From contig CAZMCC010000006.1 of the NCBI GenBank assembly GCA_964564695.1, forward strand, positions 6,280-70,279: DNA of 64,000 bases, written 5' to 3'. Shown piece by piece: positions 1-8,170 of this stretch. This DNA comes from CAZMCC01 sp964564695. GTDB taxonomy: Bacteria > Planctomycetota > Phycisphaerae > Phycisphaerales > UBA1924. The position numbers and the translations under genes were made by a program. Each line of letters opens with the position of its first letter. Positions within the stretch are counted from its first letter, which is position 1. The notes beneath the pieces are model-generated. The model did no database searches. It had not been told where the DNA came from and was given only the letters and a program-made list of their open reading frames with translations.

Positions 1-140
1 ACGGCCGCGAGGCGATCGTCCGCACCATCGCCGGCGAGCTCGAGCGCCACGCCGCGGGCGCCCGCCAAGCCGGCCAGCTCGCCTCCCTCGACCCCACCGA
101 CATGCTGCAGATCGCCGAGCAGCTAAGGAGCACGCTGTGA
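1..140 (+). CDS. C-terminal end of a truncated phage protein
   Basis: An open frame enters from the left edge (codons from base 3) and ends at TGA 138-140, giving 45 visible residues. The fragment is charged, probably helical, and ends in QLRSTL. The stop overlaps the GTG start of the next gene (GTGA), which suggests translational coupling inside an early prophage operon. Too little is visible to name a family. It is read as coding because of the operon-type overlap and the strong G/C preference at third codon positions. Confidence 0.5.
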   Translation, partial: GREAIVRTIAGELERHAAGARQAGQLASLDPTDMLQIAEQLRSTL

Positions 141-457
141 AGAAGAGCATGGCCATGCGGGCGTCTGAAGCGCAGATCAGCACCAGCAGGGTGAACGCCG
201 ATCGGGCCAGCCTCGATCGACATGACTGGAAGGTCGGCGAAGAGGACCGCTGGTACATCAACGGCTACGTCGCCTGCCGCTCTGGTGCCCATGTGAACGT
301 CAACGCGAATTGGAGCTTCGGGGTGTTCATGTACGTGAAGTGGCAAGGCCGCGAGTACCGCTTCCGCGTTGACGAGAAGTGCGGCTCGGTTGAGTCGCTG
401 CGCCGCGCCGCCGTCGTGTTCGCCGCTCGTGTCGTCAAGGGAGCTCGCCCGCGATGA
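137..457 (+). CDS. Hypothetical phage protein, 106 aa
   Basis: I do not recognise a family. The GTG start overlaps the upstream stop, and the stop overlaps the ATG of the methyltransferase (ATGA at 454-457), so it sits in a tight operon. The N-terminal 30 residues are polar. The middle is rich in aromatic residues (DRWYINGY, WSFGVFMYVKWQGREYRF) and looks like a small beta-rich domain. The C-terminus is basic. An in-frame ATG at 149 is an alternative start. No signal peptide or membrane segment is seen. A DNA-related role is guessed only from the neighbouring methyltransferase and winged-helix genes. Confidence 0.55.
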   Translation: MKKSMAMRASEAQISTSRVNADRASLDRHDWKVGEEDRWYINGYVACRSGAHVNVNANWSFGVFMYVKWQGREYRFRVDEKCGSVESLRRAAVVFAARVVKGARPR

Positions 458-1539
458 GGCCGCTCGAGATGATCATCAAGGCGCTCGCCCCCTGGCTGGG
501 CGGGAAGCGCACGCTCGGCGAGGACATCGCCGTCGAGCTGGGCACGCACTCGCAGTTCATCGACTTGGCGTGCGGATCGCTGGCCGTGCTGCTTGCGAAG
601 CAGCCGGCCACGAAGGAGACGGTCAACGACCTGCACGGGGACATCACAAACCTGGCGTACGTCGTCCAGCACCAGCCGGCGGCCGAGCTGCTCTACGAGC
701 GCCTGCAGCGAGTCGTGCTCGCCGAGGGCATTCTGGACGAGGCCTCGGCCCGCCTGACGAAGATCGGCTGGCCCGAGGTAGTCGACGGCGCCGTCGAGGT
801 CGAGCCCTGGATGGTCGACCGTGCGTACTGGTACTTCGTGGCCAGCTGGATGGGCCGCAACGGCACCGCCGGCACCGACCGCCCCGACTACCAGATCGCG
901 GTTCGGTGGACCCGCAGCGGTGGCTCGCCCACGGTGCGGTTCGCCAACGCAGTGCAGTCGCTGCCGGCCTGGCACCGGCGCCTGCAGAACGTGCTCATCC
1001 TCCGCCGCGACTACTTCAAGTTCGCGCACAAGCTCGAGGACCACGCCGACACCGCCATCTACTTCGACCCGCCCCACCCCGCGGAGTCGCGTTCGTCGAT
1101 CAACGACGACGGCACCGCCAACGCGGCGTCGGGCGGAGGAATGTACCTGCACGAGCTATCGCACGCCAATTCGCTCGAGGAGGCCGGCGGTCTCTTCGGG
1201 GAGACGAGCTGGCACGGCGACTGGCAGGGCACGCTCGAGGCCCGGGCCAAGGGCGCCAAGGTCGACGAGCACCGCCTGGCCGCGGAGATCCTCCGCGAGT
1301 ACAAGTACGCTCGCATCGTCGTCAGCACGTACGACTGCCCGCGCTACCGCGAGCTGTACAGCGGCTGGACGTTCATCGACAAGACGCGGCAGAAGCACCT
1401 GCACTCGATGGGTGGGCGTGGCGCTCGGCCCCAGGAAGCGCCCGAGGTCCTGATCGTCAACGGCCCGAGCTTCGCGACCGGCCAGCCCGCGCCCACGGGG
1501 CGGCGCCGCGGGCGACGCAAGATCGGGGAGGTCATTTAG
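454..1539 (+). CDS. D12-class DNA adenine N6-methyltransferase (Dam-like) with DPPH motif
   Basis: Predicted to methylate adenine in DNA using S-adenosylmethionine. The N-terminus has the Dam-type PWLGGKRTL segment (residues about 12-20), then an AdoMet-binding motif I FIDLACGSLAV and the following NDLHGDI segment. The catalytic motif IV reads DPPH at residues 205-208 where the family normally has DPPY, so the aromatic residue that stacks on the flipped adenine is a histidine. The C-terminal 25 residues are basic. At 361 aa it is longer than Dam (about 270 aa). The ATGA overlap upstream and an abutting gene downstream place it in the early operon. No cognate restriction enzyme is visible, so protection of phage DNA or modulation of host regulation is the likely role. 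Confidence 0.82.
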   Translation: MRPLEMIIKALAPWLGGKRTLGEDIAVELGTHSQFIDLACGSLAVLLAKQPATKETVNDLHGDITNLAYVVQHQPAAELLYERLQRVVLAEGILDEASARLTKIGWPEVVDGAVEVEPWMVDRAYWYFVASWMGRNGTAGTDRPDYQIAVRWTRSGGSPTVRFANAVQSLPAWHRRLQNVLILRRDYFKFAHKLEDHADTAIYFDPPHPAESRSSINDDGTANAASGGGMYLHELSHANSLEEAGGLFGETSWHGDWQGTLEARAKGAKVDEHRLAAEILREYKYARIVVSTYDCPRYRELYSGWTFIDKTRQKHLHSMGGRGARPQEAPEVLIVNGPSFATGQPAPTGRRRGRRKIGEVI

Positions 1540-1923
1540 ATGCTGCCGCCCCTGGTTTCCAACTCGACGCAGCGGATCATCCTGGGCGCGTGCCTGCCGG
1601 CGGCCAGGCAGTACTCGGCCAGCGTCAGCCCGATGACGCTGAAGATCGTCCTCTGGACGCTCGCGGCATTCGAGGGAGTCGCCGTATCTCGTCGCCAGCT
1701 TGCGACCGCGGCCGGCTGCGGCCTGCTCACCGTCGACCGTGCCATCAAGGCGCTGCAGGCACGCGGCATCGTCGCCGTCGTGCACGAGCGGAACCCGGGC
1801 AAGCCCGCCGTGTTCTCGATCGACACTGTCGAGCTCGCCGAGGCGGTCGATCTGGAGGGCACGCGACTCATCAAGTTGGCCGATGTCGCCAGGAGCTGTC
1901 CCAAGGAGCCGGCATGCCCATGA
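1540..1923 (+). CDS. Winged-helix DNA-binding protein, 127 aa
   Basis: Starts at the ATG directly after the methyltransferase stop (TAGATG). Residues about 33-85 form a winged-helix-like segment: LKIVLWTLAAFEG, then SRRQLATAAGCGLLTVDRAIKALQARG as the helix-turn-helix with its recognition helix, then a beta wing (IVAVVHERNPGKPAVFSI). This layout is typical of phage replication initiators and MarR/GntR-like regulators. Nothing in the sequence separates those roles. It partly overlaps the start of the HNH gene, so the two are probably co-translated. Confidence 0.6.
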   Translation: MLPPLVSNSTQRIILGACLPAARQYSASVSPMTLKIVLWTLAAFEGVAVSRRQLATAAGCGLLTVDRAIKALQARGIVAVVHERNPGKPAVFSIDTVELAEAVDLEGTRLIKLADVARSCPKEPACP

Positions 1924-2294
1924 AGCCCCTCCGCGCCTGCTCAGTACCAGGCTGCCGCAACCTTGGCACGGGCGATCGGTGCGACGAGCACCAGCAGCGC
2001 CACGACGCCGCTAAGCCCGCTTGGGCATCGACCAAGGGCTCGGCGTCGAAGAGGGGCTACGGGGCCAGGTGGAGGCGTCTGCGGCAACTGGTGCTGCACC
2101 GTGACCCCATCTGCAGGAAGTGCTGCAGGGAGGCGTCCACCACGGTCGACCACATCGTGCCCAAGGCACGGGGCGGGGATGACTCGATGGAGAACCTGCA
2201 GGGCCTGTGCGCCACGTGTGAGGCGGCCAAGACGGCCCAGGACGCAGCTGCAGGGCGTGCTCTCAAACGTCGAGGTCGAGGGGGTCGACGGTGA
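1914..2294 (+). CDS. HNH endonuclease, terminase-associated type
   Basis: 126 residues from ATG 1914, chosen because AAGGAG lies about 8 bases upstream. An N-terminal Cys/His cluster (CSVPGC, CDEH) is followed by an HNH core: HRDPICRKC, then VDHIVPKARGG with the DH catalytic pair, then the N of MENLQGLCATCE. Paired CxxC motifs imply a structural zinc. In HK97-like phages an HNH endonuclease encoded beside the terminase works with TerL in cos cleavage and packaging. Its position just before terminase genes fits that role (inference from family). Its end overlaps the convergent gene on the other strand by 32 bases. Confidence 0.82.
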   Translation: MPMKPLRACSVPGCRNLGTGDRCDEHQQRHDAAKPAWASTKGSASKRGYGARWRRLRQLVLHRDPICRKCCREASTTVDHIVPKARGGDDSMENLQGLCATCEAAKTAQDAAAGRALKRRGRGGRR

Positions 2295-2622
2295 TCGTCG
2301 TGACGCTCGAGTACGTGATGGAGACGTTGCCACTGCCGTCGTTGAAGCAGGGCGGGATGGGGCCGATCACGCGGGTCGTGGCGTTGGCCACGGCGATGAC
2401 CAGGTTGGTCAGCGTCTGTGCAGGAAACACTCCGTCAGCGCCACGCACAGGCGCCGGCGTCGGCGCGTTGATCGTCACGTTGATGGGGGCGCCCGCCCCG
2501 TTGATGACTCGCAGCGCCGCCTTACCGCGCGGGTTGGGGAGCGTGTCCCCACCCACTGCGGCTGCGACGGGGGCGGCGAGCGTGCCGGTGAGCGTGGGCT
2601 TTGCGGGAACGAGCAGGGCCAT
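2263..2622 (-). CDS. Small beta-rich phage protein on the opposite strand, 119 aa
   Basis: The reading frame has a good ribosome site (AGGAGG, 6 bases before ATG 2622). The product is rich in Ala/Thr/Val/Pro and looks all-beta, with the repeated phrasing PINVTINAPTPAPV, LTNLVIAVANATTRVIGPIPP and NVSITYSSVTTITV. Similar short sequences occur among phage virion accessory or decoration proteins, but no function is assigned here. It runs opposite to every neighbour in the head module and overlaps the HNH gene tail to tail, which is typical of an independently transcribed cargo gene. Confidence 0.6.
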   Translation of the reverse strand: MALLVPAKPTLTGTLAAPVAAAVGGDTLPNPRGKAALRVINGAGAPINVTINAPTPAPVRGADGVFPAQTLTNLVIAVANATTRVIGPIPPCFNDGSGNVSITYSSVTTITVDPLDLDV

Positions 2623-2887
2623 GTCCGTGCCTCCTGGTGGTCGCGGGCGTCCTGCCCGCCTGTGGGTGCGTCGAGCTCAGCGCGAGCGTACCGCCCCCCT
2701 ACGGCCGGGCAAGGGCACGACGAGGCGTTCGGTTCACGACACCCCCCGAGGGTCAGGGGGGGTACCGGGCGTTAGGGTGCCCGGCTGGGGGTATGGGGGG
2801 CGCATCTCTGGGAAGGCACACAGGGACCGATGAGGGCCCCTCTTTTTTCTCGGGCGCAGGTTTTGGGAGGGGGGGGTTGGAGCAGCC
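2623..2887. other. Divergent intergenic region before the terminase operon
   Basis: No gene is seen in these 265 bases. They separate the leftward 2263-2622 gene from the rightward packaging genes and so must hold promoters for both. Visible structure: a C6/G7 inverted pair at 2742-2762, a CCGGGC/GCCCGG hairpin at 2765-2784, and a small GC hairpin followed by T6 at 2832-2848. Its place between HNH/TerS and its palindromes make it a reasonable place to look for cos, but nothing here proves that. Confidence 0.4.
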
Positions 2888-3244
2888 ATGACACGTCCGA
2901 TCAGTCGCAAGGAAAGCATGGAGATTCAGGCCGGCGCCGACGCGTTGCTCGCGCCTGGAGGCGGCGGCGTTGCCGTGTGGGTTCGTCGCGATGAGCTGCA
3001 GCCGCGTGTCGCGGTTCGGTTCAGCAGCGCGGTGAAGGGGGGCGAGGAGATCGACGCGGTCAAGATCGCCACGATCCTCGCGACACTCCGCTGCGGTGTT
3101 GATCGCATCACCCATGCCCTGGCGGACCAGATGGGCATGGAGCGAGAGGTGCTCGCCGACATGGTGGCCAAGGCGCACGAGACACTCGGTCCGATCTTCG
3201 ACACCGCGACGAACGTCGTCAGGCCTCAGGCGCGGGAAGGATGA
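2888..3244 (+). CDS. Hypothetical phage protein upstream of TerS, 118 aa
   Basis: The ATG at 2888 begins a 118-residue soluble protein with no signal or membrane segment. The first half is beta-like (VAVWVRRDELQPRVAVRF). The second half is helical (ILATLRCGVDRITHALADQMGMEREVLADMVAKAHETL). A gene of this size in front of the small terminase is common in siphophages, and the operon spacing to TerS is 7 bases. No family recognised. A packaging or regulatory accessory role is only positional inference. Confidence 0.55.
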   Translation: MTRPISRKESMEIQAGADALLAPGGGGVAVWVRRDELQPRVAVRFSSAVKGGEEIDAVKIATILATLRCGVDRITHALADQMGMEREVLADMVAKAHETLGPIFDTATNVVRPQAREG

Positions 3245-3251
3245 CGACGCG

Positions 3252-3821
3252 ATGGGAGCCCGAGGACCACAGCCCAAACCGACCGAGCTGAAGAAGGCCG
3301 CGGGGAATCCCGGCCGGCGGCAGCTCAACGCGCACGAGCCGATCCCGCCGGCGGGCGACGTCGCTGCGCCGCCCTGGCTCAGCGAGCAGGGGCGGCGCGT
3401 GTGGAACGAGGTCGCGCCGGTGCTGCTCGCGATGAAGACGCTGACCACCGCGGACGTCTACCCGTTCGCCCGGTACTGCGAAGCGCAGGCGCGGCTGTGG
3501 GAGCTGCACAAGTTCCTCTACACGAAGGGTCCCAGCGGCGCGGTGTACAGCGTGAAGAACGACGCCGGCAAGGTGCGCTACGTCGCCGAGCTCCCCCAGG
3601 CGATCGAGTACCGCCGGCTGCTCGAGGTGGTGATCAAGCTCGAGGACCGATTCGGCATGTCGGCCGCGGCCCGCTCGCGCATCAACGTGCAACGGGCGCT
3701 CACGCCCTCGGGGCCCGAGCTCGGGCTCACCGATGACCCCGACGCCGCGCCGCTGCCGGCGAAGAAGGGCGGGTTCGATCTCCTGCGCGGAGGCGGCCGG
3801 CAGCGTCCGATGGGAGCGTGA
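3252..3821 (+). CDS. Phage terminase small subunit, P27 family
   Basis: DNA-recognition subunit of the packaging motor. It has the standard P27-family opening GxRGPxPKPTELKxxxGNPGRR at residues 2-22, then a helical body (LSEQGRRVWNEVAPVLLAM, TTADVYPFARYCEAQARLWEL) and a C-terminal AAxSRINVQRAL segment. At 189 aa it is family-typical. The ATG at 3252 is chosen because it begins the conserved motif. TerL follows 3 bases after its stop. Together they would cut concatemeric DNA and load it into the prohead. Confidence 0.9.
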   Translation: MGARGPQPKPTELKKAAGNPGRRQLNAHEPIPPAGDVAAPPWLSEQGRRVWNEVAPVLLAMKTLTTADVYPFARYCEAQARLWELHKFLYTKGPSGAVYSVKNDAGKVRYVAELPQAIEYRRLLEVVIKLEDRFGMSAAARSRINVQRALTPSGPELGLTDDPDAAPLPAKKGGFDLLRGGGRQRPMGA

Positions 3822-3824
3822 CCC

Positions 3825-5510
3825 GTGGCGAAGCGAGCGCCCGCGGCGAAGCCCAAGCCCGCGGACAAGTCGAAGGCGCCGCCGCCGGCCAGGCCCCTGC
3901 CCCCCCAGCCCGCTGACCCGGGAGAGCAGGGCACGGAGCGGCAGCTCCGCCATGACGAGAAGCTCAAGCGCAAGGGCTACCGCTTCGTCAAGGAGCAGGC
4001 CGACCGGGTGTGCGATTTCTTCGAGAAGAGCTTGAAGCACTCGAAGGGTCGACGGTTCGCAGGGAAGTACTTCGTCCTCGAGCCCTGGCAGCGGGGGTAT
4101 CTCCGCCGGCTCTTCGGCTGGTTCGCGCCCGACGGCCTGCGCCGGTACACGCGCACCAGCGCGTGGATTCCCCGCAAGAACGGCAAGAGCACGCTCGCCG
4201 CGGGCATCGCCCTGTACCTCGCCTTCGCCGATTGTGAGCCCGGCGCCGAGGTCTACTGCGCCGCGAGCAACGCGAAGCAGGCGCGGATCGTGTTCGAAGA
4301 AGCGAAGCGCATGGCGATGGCGGCCGACGAGCTCGCCGAGGCGGTCGAGCCGTTCAAGGACTCGCTGTTCATGCCCGCACTGGGCGCCAAGCTCGAGGCG
4401 ATCGCGTCGAAGCCCAACTCGCAGCACGGGTTCAACCCGCACGCGGCGATCATCGACGAGGTGCACGCGATCAAGGACCCCGAGCTCTACGAGGTCCTGA
4501 CCTCGGGCTCGGGCGCCCGCGACATGCCGATGGAGGTGGTGATCTCCACCGCCGGCCACGACCGCACCAGCATCGGCTGGGAGATCTGGGACTACGCCTG
4601 CAAGGTCCGCGACGGGATCATCCACGACCCCGAGTACTTGCCGCTGATCTTCGCCGCGGACCCCGAGGACGACTGGCGGTCGGAGGCGACGTGGCGCAAG
4701 GCGAACCCGAACCTGGGCGTGTCGATCACACTGAAGAGTTTCAAGCGGGACTTCAACAAGGCGGCCAACCAGCCGAGCCGCGAGAACGCGTTCCGCCGGC
4801 TGCACCTCAACCAGTGGACCGAGCAGGCGACGCGCTGGATGTCGATGGACAAGTGGGACGCGTGCAGCACGAAGCTGCCGAAGAACCTGGACGGGTCGGA
4901 GTGCTGGCTCGGCATGGACCTGTCGAAGCGCACCGACCTCACCGCGCTGAACGCCGTGTTCCGCCGCGGCGACGAGTACTCGACGCTCGCGTACCACTTC
5001 CTGCCCGAGGACGAGATCCGCGACCGCGAGAAGCGCGACGGCGTGCCCTACCGGCTGTGGGCGAAGCAGGGCTACATCACGCTCACGCCGGGGAACGTCA
5101 TCGACTACGCGTTCATCCGCACCCGCGTGCTCGACCTCGCGCAGCGGTACCAGGTCCTCGAGCTCGCCCACGACCCGCACGGCTCCACGCAGCTGGCCAT
5201 TCAGCTCCGCGACGACGGGATCAACTGCTTCGACTTCAAGCAGGACATCCGCACGATGAACGAGCCGACCAAGCTCCTCGAGGCCCTGGTCCTCACCGGC
5301 AAGCTCCGGCACGGGGGCAACCCGGTGCTGCGGTGGATGGCGTCCAACGCCGTGGTCATTGAGGATTCGACGGGCAATCTGAAGCTAGCGAAGAACAAGA
5401 GCAACGGCCGGATCGACGGCCTGGTGGCCCTTGTCATGGCGCTGGCTCGCGGTACGCTCGCCGAAGACAGGACGTCGGTGTACAAGAAGCGAGGGCTGAC
5501 GGTCGTATGA
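3825..5510 (+). CDS. Phage terminase large subunit
   Basis: ATPase/nuclease that drives DNA into the prohead. A basic, Lys/Pro-rich N-terminus precedes LEPWQRGYLRRLFGW (adenine-binding region), a Walker A-type RKNGKST at residues 117-123, Walker B IIDEVHA at about 209-215, and a motif III-like STAGHD. The C-terminal half carries the RNase H-like nuclease, with acidic clusters at CWLGMDLSKRTDLTA and in the later DPHGSTQL region. At 561 aa it matches the Terminase_1/HK97-like class. It starts at GTG, and its stop overlaps the next gene (ATGA), a packed packaging operon. Confidence 0.95.
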   Translation: MAKRAPAAKPKPADKSKAPPPARPLPPQPADPGEQGTERQLRHDEKLKRKGYRFVKEQADRVCDFFEKSLKHSKGRRFAGKYFVLEPWQRGYLRRLFGWFAPDGLRRYTRTSAWIPRKNGKSTLAAGIALYLAFADCEPGAEVYCAASNAKQARIVFEEAKRMAMAADELAEAVEPFKDSLFMPALGAKLEAIASKPNSQHGFNPHAAIIDEVHAIKDPELYEVLTSGSGARDMPMEVVISTAGHDRTSIGWEIWDYACKVRDGIIHDPEYLPLIFAADPEDDWRSEATWRKANPNLGVSITLKSFKRDFNKAANQPSRENAFRRLHLNQWTEQATRWMSMDKWDACSTKLPKNLDGSECWLGMDLSKRTDLTALNAVFRRGDEYSTLAYHFLPEDEIRDREKRDGVPYRLWAKQGYITLTPGNVIDYAFIRTRVLDLAQRYQVLELAHDPHGSTQLAIQLRDDGINCFDFKQDIRTMNEPTKLLEALVLTGKLRHGGNPVLRWMASNAVVIEDSTGNLKLAKNKSNGRIDGLVALVMALARGTLAEDRTSVYKKRGLTVV

Positions 5511-5701
5511 GGGACCTGGTGGCCGATGTGATGGTGGTCGGCGGACTCGCGGGCCTGGCGACGGGACTGTGGTGGATCAGCCCGGCATGGTGCCTGGTGG
5601 TCGTGGGGTCAGTCCTCGTTGCGATGGGCGTAGGGCTCGCCCTGGCGCGGGGGCCGCGGCGGGGTCCGCGGGGGGTCGGGCGTGGTTCGCGTGGTGGTTG
5701 A
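5507..5701 (+). CDS. Small membrane protein, 64 aa
   Basis: Two hydrophobic stretches (VMVVGGLAGLATGLWWI and AWCLVVVGSVLVAMGVGLALA) separated by a short SP turn predict a helical hairpin in the inner membrane. A basic Gly/Arg tail follows. It overlaps the end of TerL (ATGA), so it is translated with the packaging genes. Holin-like size and topology are noted, but location between TerL and portal is not typical of a holin. Function unknown. Confidence 0.55.
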   Translation: MRDLVADVMVVGGLAGLATGLWWISPAWCLVVVGSVLVAMGVGLALARGPRRGPRGVGRGSRGG

Positions 5702-5733
5702 TGCGGGGTGATCGACGCATGGAGGCGTGACCC

Positions 5734-7506
5734 TTGGGGCTGGTGCGAACGATCATGAGTGGGCTGGGCATCGAGGGCCGCGCCCGCGTGACCCCCGGCG
5801 CGCACCCATCGGACGACGGAGGGTGGTGGGGCCGGACGCTGCGCGGTCCGACGTCGGCCGGCATCGACGTCGACGAGTGGGTCGCCCTCTCGATGAGCAC
5901 CGTCTGGTGCTGCGTCGGGGCGATCGCGGCCGACGTTTCCAAGCTCCCGGTGCACCTGTACCAGCGCGAGGACGGAGACGGGTACCGGACGCGGGTGCGC
6001 AAGCACCCGGCCGCCGTCCTGCTCCAGCTCGCCGCCAATTCCGAGGCGAGCGTCTTTACGGTCCGCGAGCTCATCACGTCATGGGCCCTGCTGTGGGGCA
6101 ACGGCTGCGCCGAGATCGAGCGGAACCGCCGCGGTGATCCGATCGCGCTGTGGCCGCTCAAGCCCTGGCGGATGTGGGTGCGCCGACTCAACGGCGAGGT
6201 TGTGTACGACTACCTCGACGAGGACGGCAAGAGCAAGAAGCTGCCGGCCGAGGACGTCCTGCACATCCGCGGCCTGGGCGGCCACACGCTGTGCGGGTTC
6301 AGCGTCGTGCGGTTCGCGCGTGAGGCGATGGGCGGGGTGTACGCCGTCGACGAGTACGGGCGGCGGTTCTTCGGCAACGGCGGCCAGCCCTCGGCGATCC
6401 TGTCGCACCCCGGCACGATCGGCCGCGAGGCGCGGATCGGCATTCGCGACGACTTCGACGCGATGCACCAGGGCCCTGATCGGTCGCACAACGTGGCGGT
6501 GCTCGAGGAGGGCATGACGCTCGAGAAGTGGTCCGTCCCGCCCGAGGACGGCCAGTTCCTGCAGACCCGCCAGTTCAACGTGCCCGAGATCTGCCGGTGG
6601 TTCCGGTTCCCCCCCCACAAGGCCGGCGACCTGACCCGCGCCACGTTCAGCAACATCGAGCAGTCGAGCCTCGACTACCTCGGCGACACGCTCCAGCCGT
6701 GGATGGTGCGGTGGGAGCAGGAGCTCAACCGAAAGCTGCTCACGCCCACTCAGCAGGACCGGCTGTACTTCGAGCACCTGGCCGACGCGATCCTGCGGAC
6801 GGACGTGAAGTCCCGCAGCGAGGCGTACGACAAGGCGATCAAGGGCGGTTGGATGAGCCCCGACGAGGTCCGCTCGGCCGAGAACCGGCCGCCCATCCCC
6901 AACGGCGCCGGTCGCATCTGGCTGGTCCCGACGAACATGACGACGCCGGCCAAGCTCAAGGCCGACGAGGACAAGGCCCTCGAGGGCGACGAGCCGACGA
7001 ACCCGACGCCGCCCGCGCCGCCGGCTGATCCGCCGCCGGGTGAGAGGGACCCGGCGGCGGAGCGGTCCCGCCTGGTGGCGATCGCGTGCAACGGCCAGCT
7101 CGAGGTGGTCGCCGCGGCGCTGCGGCGCCTCGGGCGCACGCTCGGCGACAAGGCCCAGCGGGCAGCGAAGCGGGAGGCCGACTGGACCGAGTTCAGGGCC
7201 GCGGTGCTCACCGACATCGAGCCGGCACGGCGTGAGCTCCTGCCGGCCGTGGAGGCCGCCCTGGCGATCGCCAGCGAGCTGGCCTCGGGACGCAGCTCGA
7301 CGCCGGCCCCGGCCCTGGCGGGGGAGCTGGCGGCCGCCTGGTGCGAGCGGTCGGTGGAGCTGGCCGGCGGGCTGCCGGCGGAGAAGGCGGAGCAGCTCGG
7401 GACCTGGGATCGGACCAGGCCGGAGCGGGAAGCGGGCGAGCTGGTCCGTGCGCTCGCGCACAGCGTGACCGGGGCGTGGCGCCCCGAGGAGGATGATCGT
7501 GGCTGA
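5734..7506 (+). CDS. Phage portal protein, HK97 family
   Basis: Forms the dodecameric DNA channel at the head vertex. The TTG start at 5734 is supported by GGAGG 8 bases upstream. The body has the HK97-portal signature: SMSTVWCCVGAIAADVSKLPVHLY near residue 55, HPAAVLL, ITSWALLWGNGCAEI, LPAEDVLHIRG, QPSAIL, and the RQFNVPEICRWFRFPPHKAGDL segment, with SLDYLGDTLQPWMVRWEQELNRKLL towards the C-terminus. At 590 aa it is longer than the usual 400-450 aa, owing to an added Pro/Ala-rich helical tail after about residue 415. Its end overlaps the protease gene by 14 bases. Confidence 0.93.
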   Translation: MGLVRTIMSGLGIEGRARVTPGAHPSDDGGWWGRTLRGPTSAGIDVDEWVALSMSTVWCCVGAIAADVSKLPVHLYQREDGDGYRTRVRKHPAAVLLQLAANSEASVFTVRELITSWALLWGNGCAEIERNRRGDPIALWPLKPWRMWVRRLNGEVVYDYLDEDGKSKKLPAEDVLHIRGLGGHTLCGFSVVRFAREAMGGVYAVDEYGRRFFGNGGQPSAILSHPGTIGREARIGIRDDFDAMHQGPDRSHNVAVLEEGMTLEKWSVPPEDGQFLQTRQFNVPEICRWFRFPPHKAGDLTRATFSNIEQSSLDYLGDTLQPWMVRWEQELNRKLLTPTQQDRLYFEHLADAILRTDVKSRSEAYDKAIKGGWMSPDEVRSAENRPPIPNGAGRIWLVPTNMTTPAKLKADEDKALEGDEPTNPTPPAPPADPPPGERDPAAERSRLVAIACNGQLEVVAAALRRLGRTLGDKAQRAAKREADWTEFRAAVLTDIEPARRELLPAVEAALAIASELASGRSSTPAPALAGELAAAWCERSVELAGGLPAEKAEQLGTWDRTRPEREAGELVRALAHSVTGAWRPEEDDRG

Positions 7507-8143
7507 TTCGCTGAAGGGTTCGCTCGAGCGTCGCATCGCCCGGGTCGGTTGTGAGCTGCGGGCCGAGGACGCCGGCGGCGGCAAGAAGGTGCTGCGTGGC
7601 TACTCGGCGGTGTACGACCAGGAGAGCGACCTGCTGGGCGGGTGGTTCGTCGAAGTCATCCGCCCCGGCGCGTTCGATGAGGTCCTCCGCAGCAAGCCCG
7701 ACGTCCGCTGCCTATTCAACCACGACGCCAACCAGGTCCTCGGGCGCACGGCGTCGGGCACGCTCACGCTCCGCGGCGACTCGCGCGGGCTGTTCATGGA
7801 GTGCCAGGTCCCGTCGACGCGGCTGGCCGAGGACGTCTACGGCCTGGTCACCCGCGGCGACATCAACCAGCAGAGCTTCGCGTTCATCGTGGGTGAGGAC
7901 CGCTGGACGTTCAGCCACGACCGCGAGAAGCCGACCTTCCGCGAGATCCTCACCGTCGCCGAGCTCTTCGACGTCGGCCCGGTGACCTTCCCGGCGTACG
8001 GCAGCACCGACGTCTCGGCCCGCTCGGGCGTGAGCCCCGCCGACGCCGAGGCCCTGTACAAGGCCGCCCTCGCCCGCGAGTGCGGGCAGGATGAGCTCCG
8101 GCGGGCAAGGCTCCGCCTGGCCGAGGCCGAAGCCCGAGCTTGA
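7493..8143 (+). CDS. Prohead maturation protease, HK97 U35 family
   Basis: Serine protease predicted to cleave the scaffold-like delta domain from the major capsid protein. Family features are visible: a GYSAVYDQES N-terminal strand, GGWFVEVIRPGAF, the catalytic His in RCLFNHD, and the catalytic Ser in INQQSFAF, followed by FDVGPVTFPAYGSTDV. At 216 aa it is family-typical. It overlaps the portal gene, the standard portal-protease-capsid order. Its TGA stop lies inside the TTGACC of a recurring promoter-like motif that precedes the capsid gene. Confidence 0.93.
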   Translation: MIVADSLKGSLERRIARVGCELRAEDAGGGKKVLRGYSAVYDQESDLLGGWFVEVIRPGAFDEVLRSKPDVRCLFNHDANQVLGRTASGTLTLRGDSRGLFMECQVPSTRLAEDVYGLVTRGDINQQSFAFIVGEDRWTFSHDREKPTFREILTVAELFDVGPVTFPAYGSTDVSARSGVSPADAEALYKAALARECGQDELRRARLRLAEAEARA

Positions 8144-8170
8144 CCCCGCCGCGTGCGCGGGGAGTATGCG
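8140..8170 (+). promoter_or_regulatory. Promoter-like motif, copy 1 (TTGACC-N19-TATGCG)
   Basis: TTGACC at 8140-8145 and TATGCG at 8165-8170 are separated by 19 bases, with GGGAG just before the second element. The same two elements with exactly the same spacing recur at 12,214, 14,672 and 28,989. The interval can fold (CCCCGC/GCGGGG). This copy lies about 180 bases before the capsid gene and overlaps the protease stop codon. A long -35/-10 spacer is unusual, so a promoter role is inferred from recurrence. Confidence 0.4.

Noticed and set aside
369..2294. Very long antisense or alternate-frame ORFs overlapping the methyltransferase, structural and smc genes
   Set aside because: High GC content removes stop codons in all frames; these frames are Arg/Pro/Ala-rich and overlap genes with clear family matches.
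5507..5701. Calling the two-helix protein a holin
   Set aside because: Only size and topology support it; its place between terminase and portal is atypical and no endolysin is adjacent.
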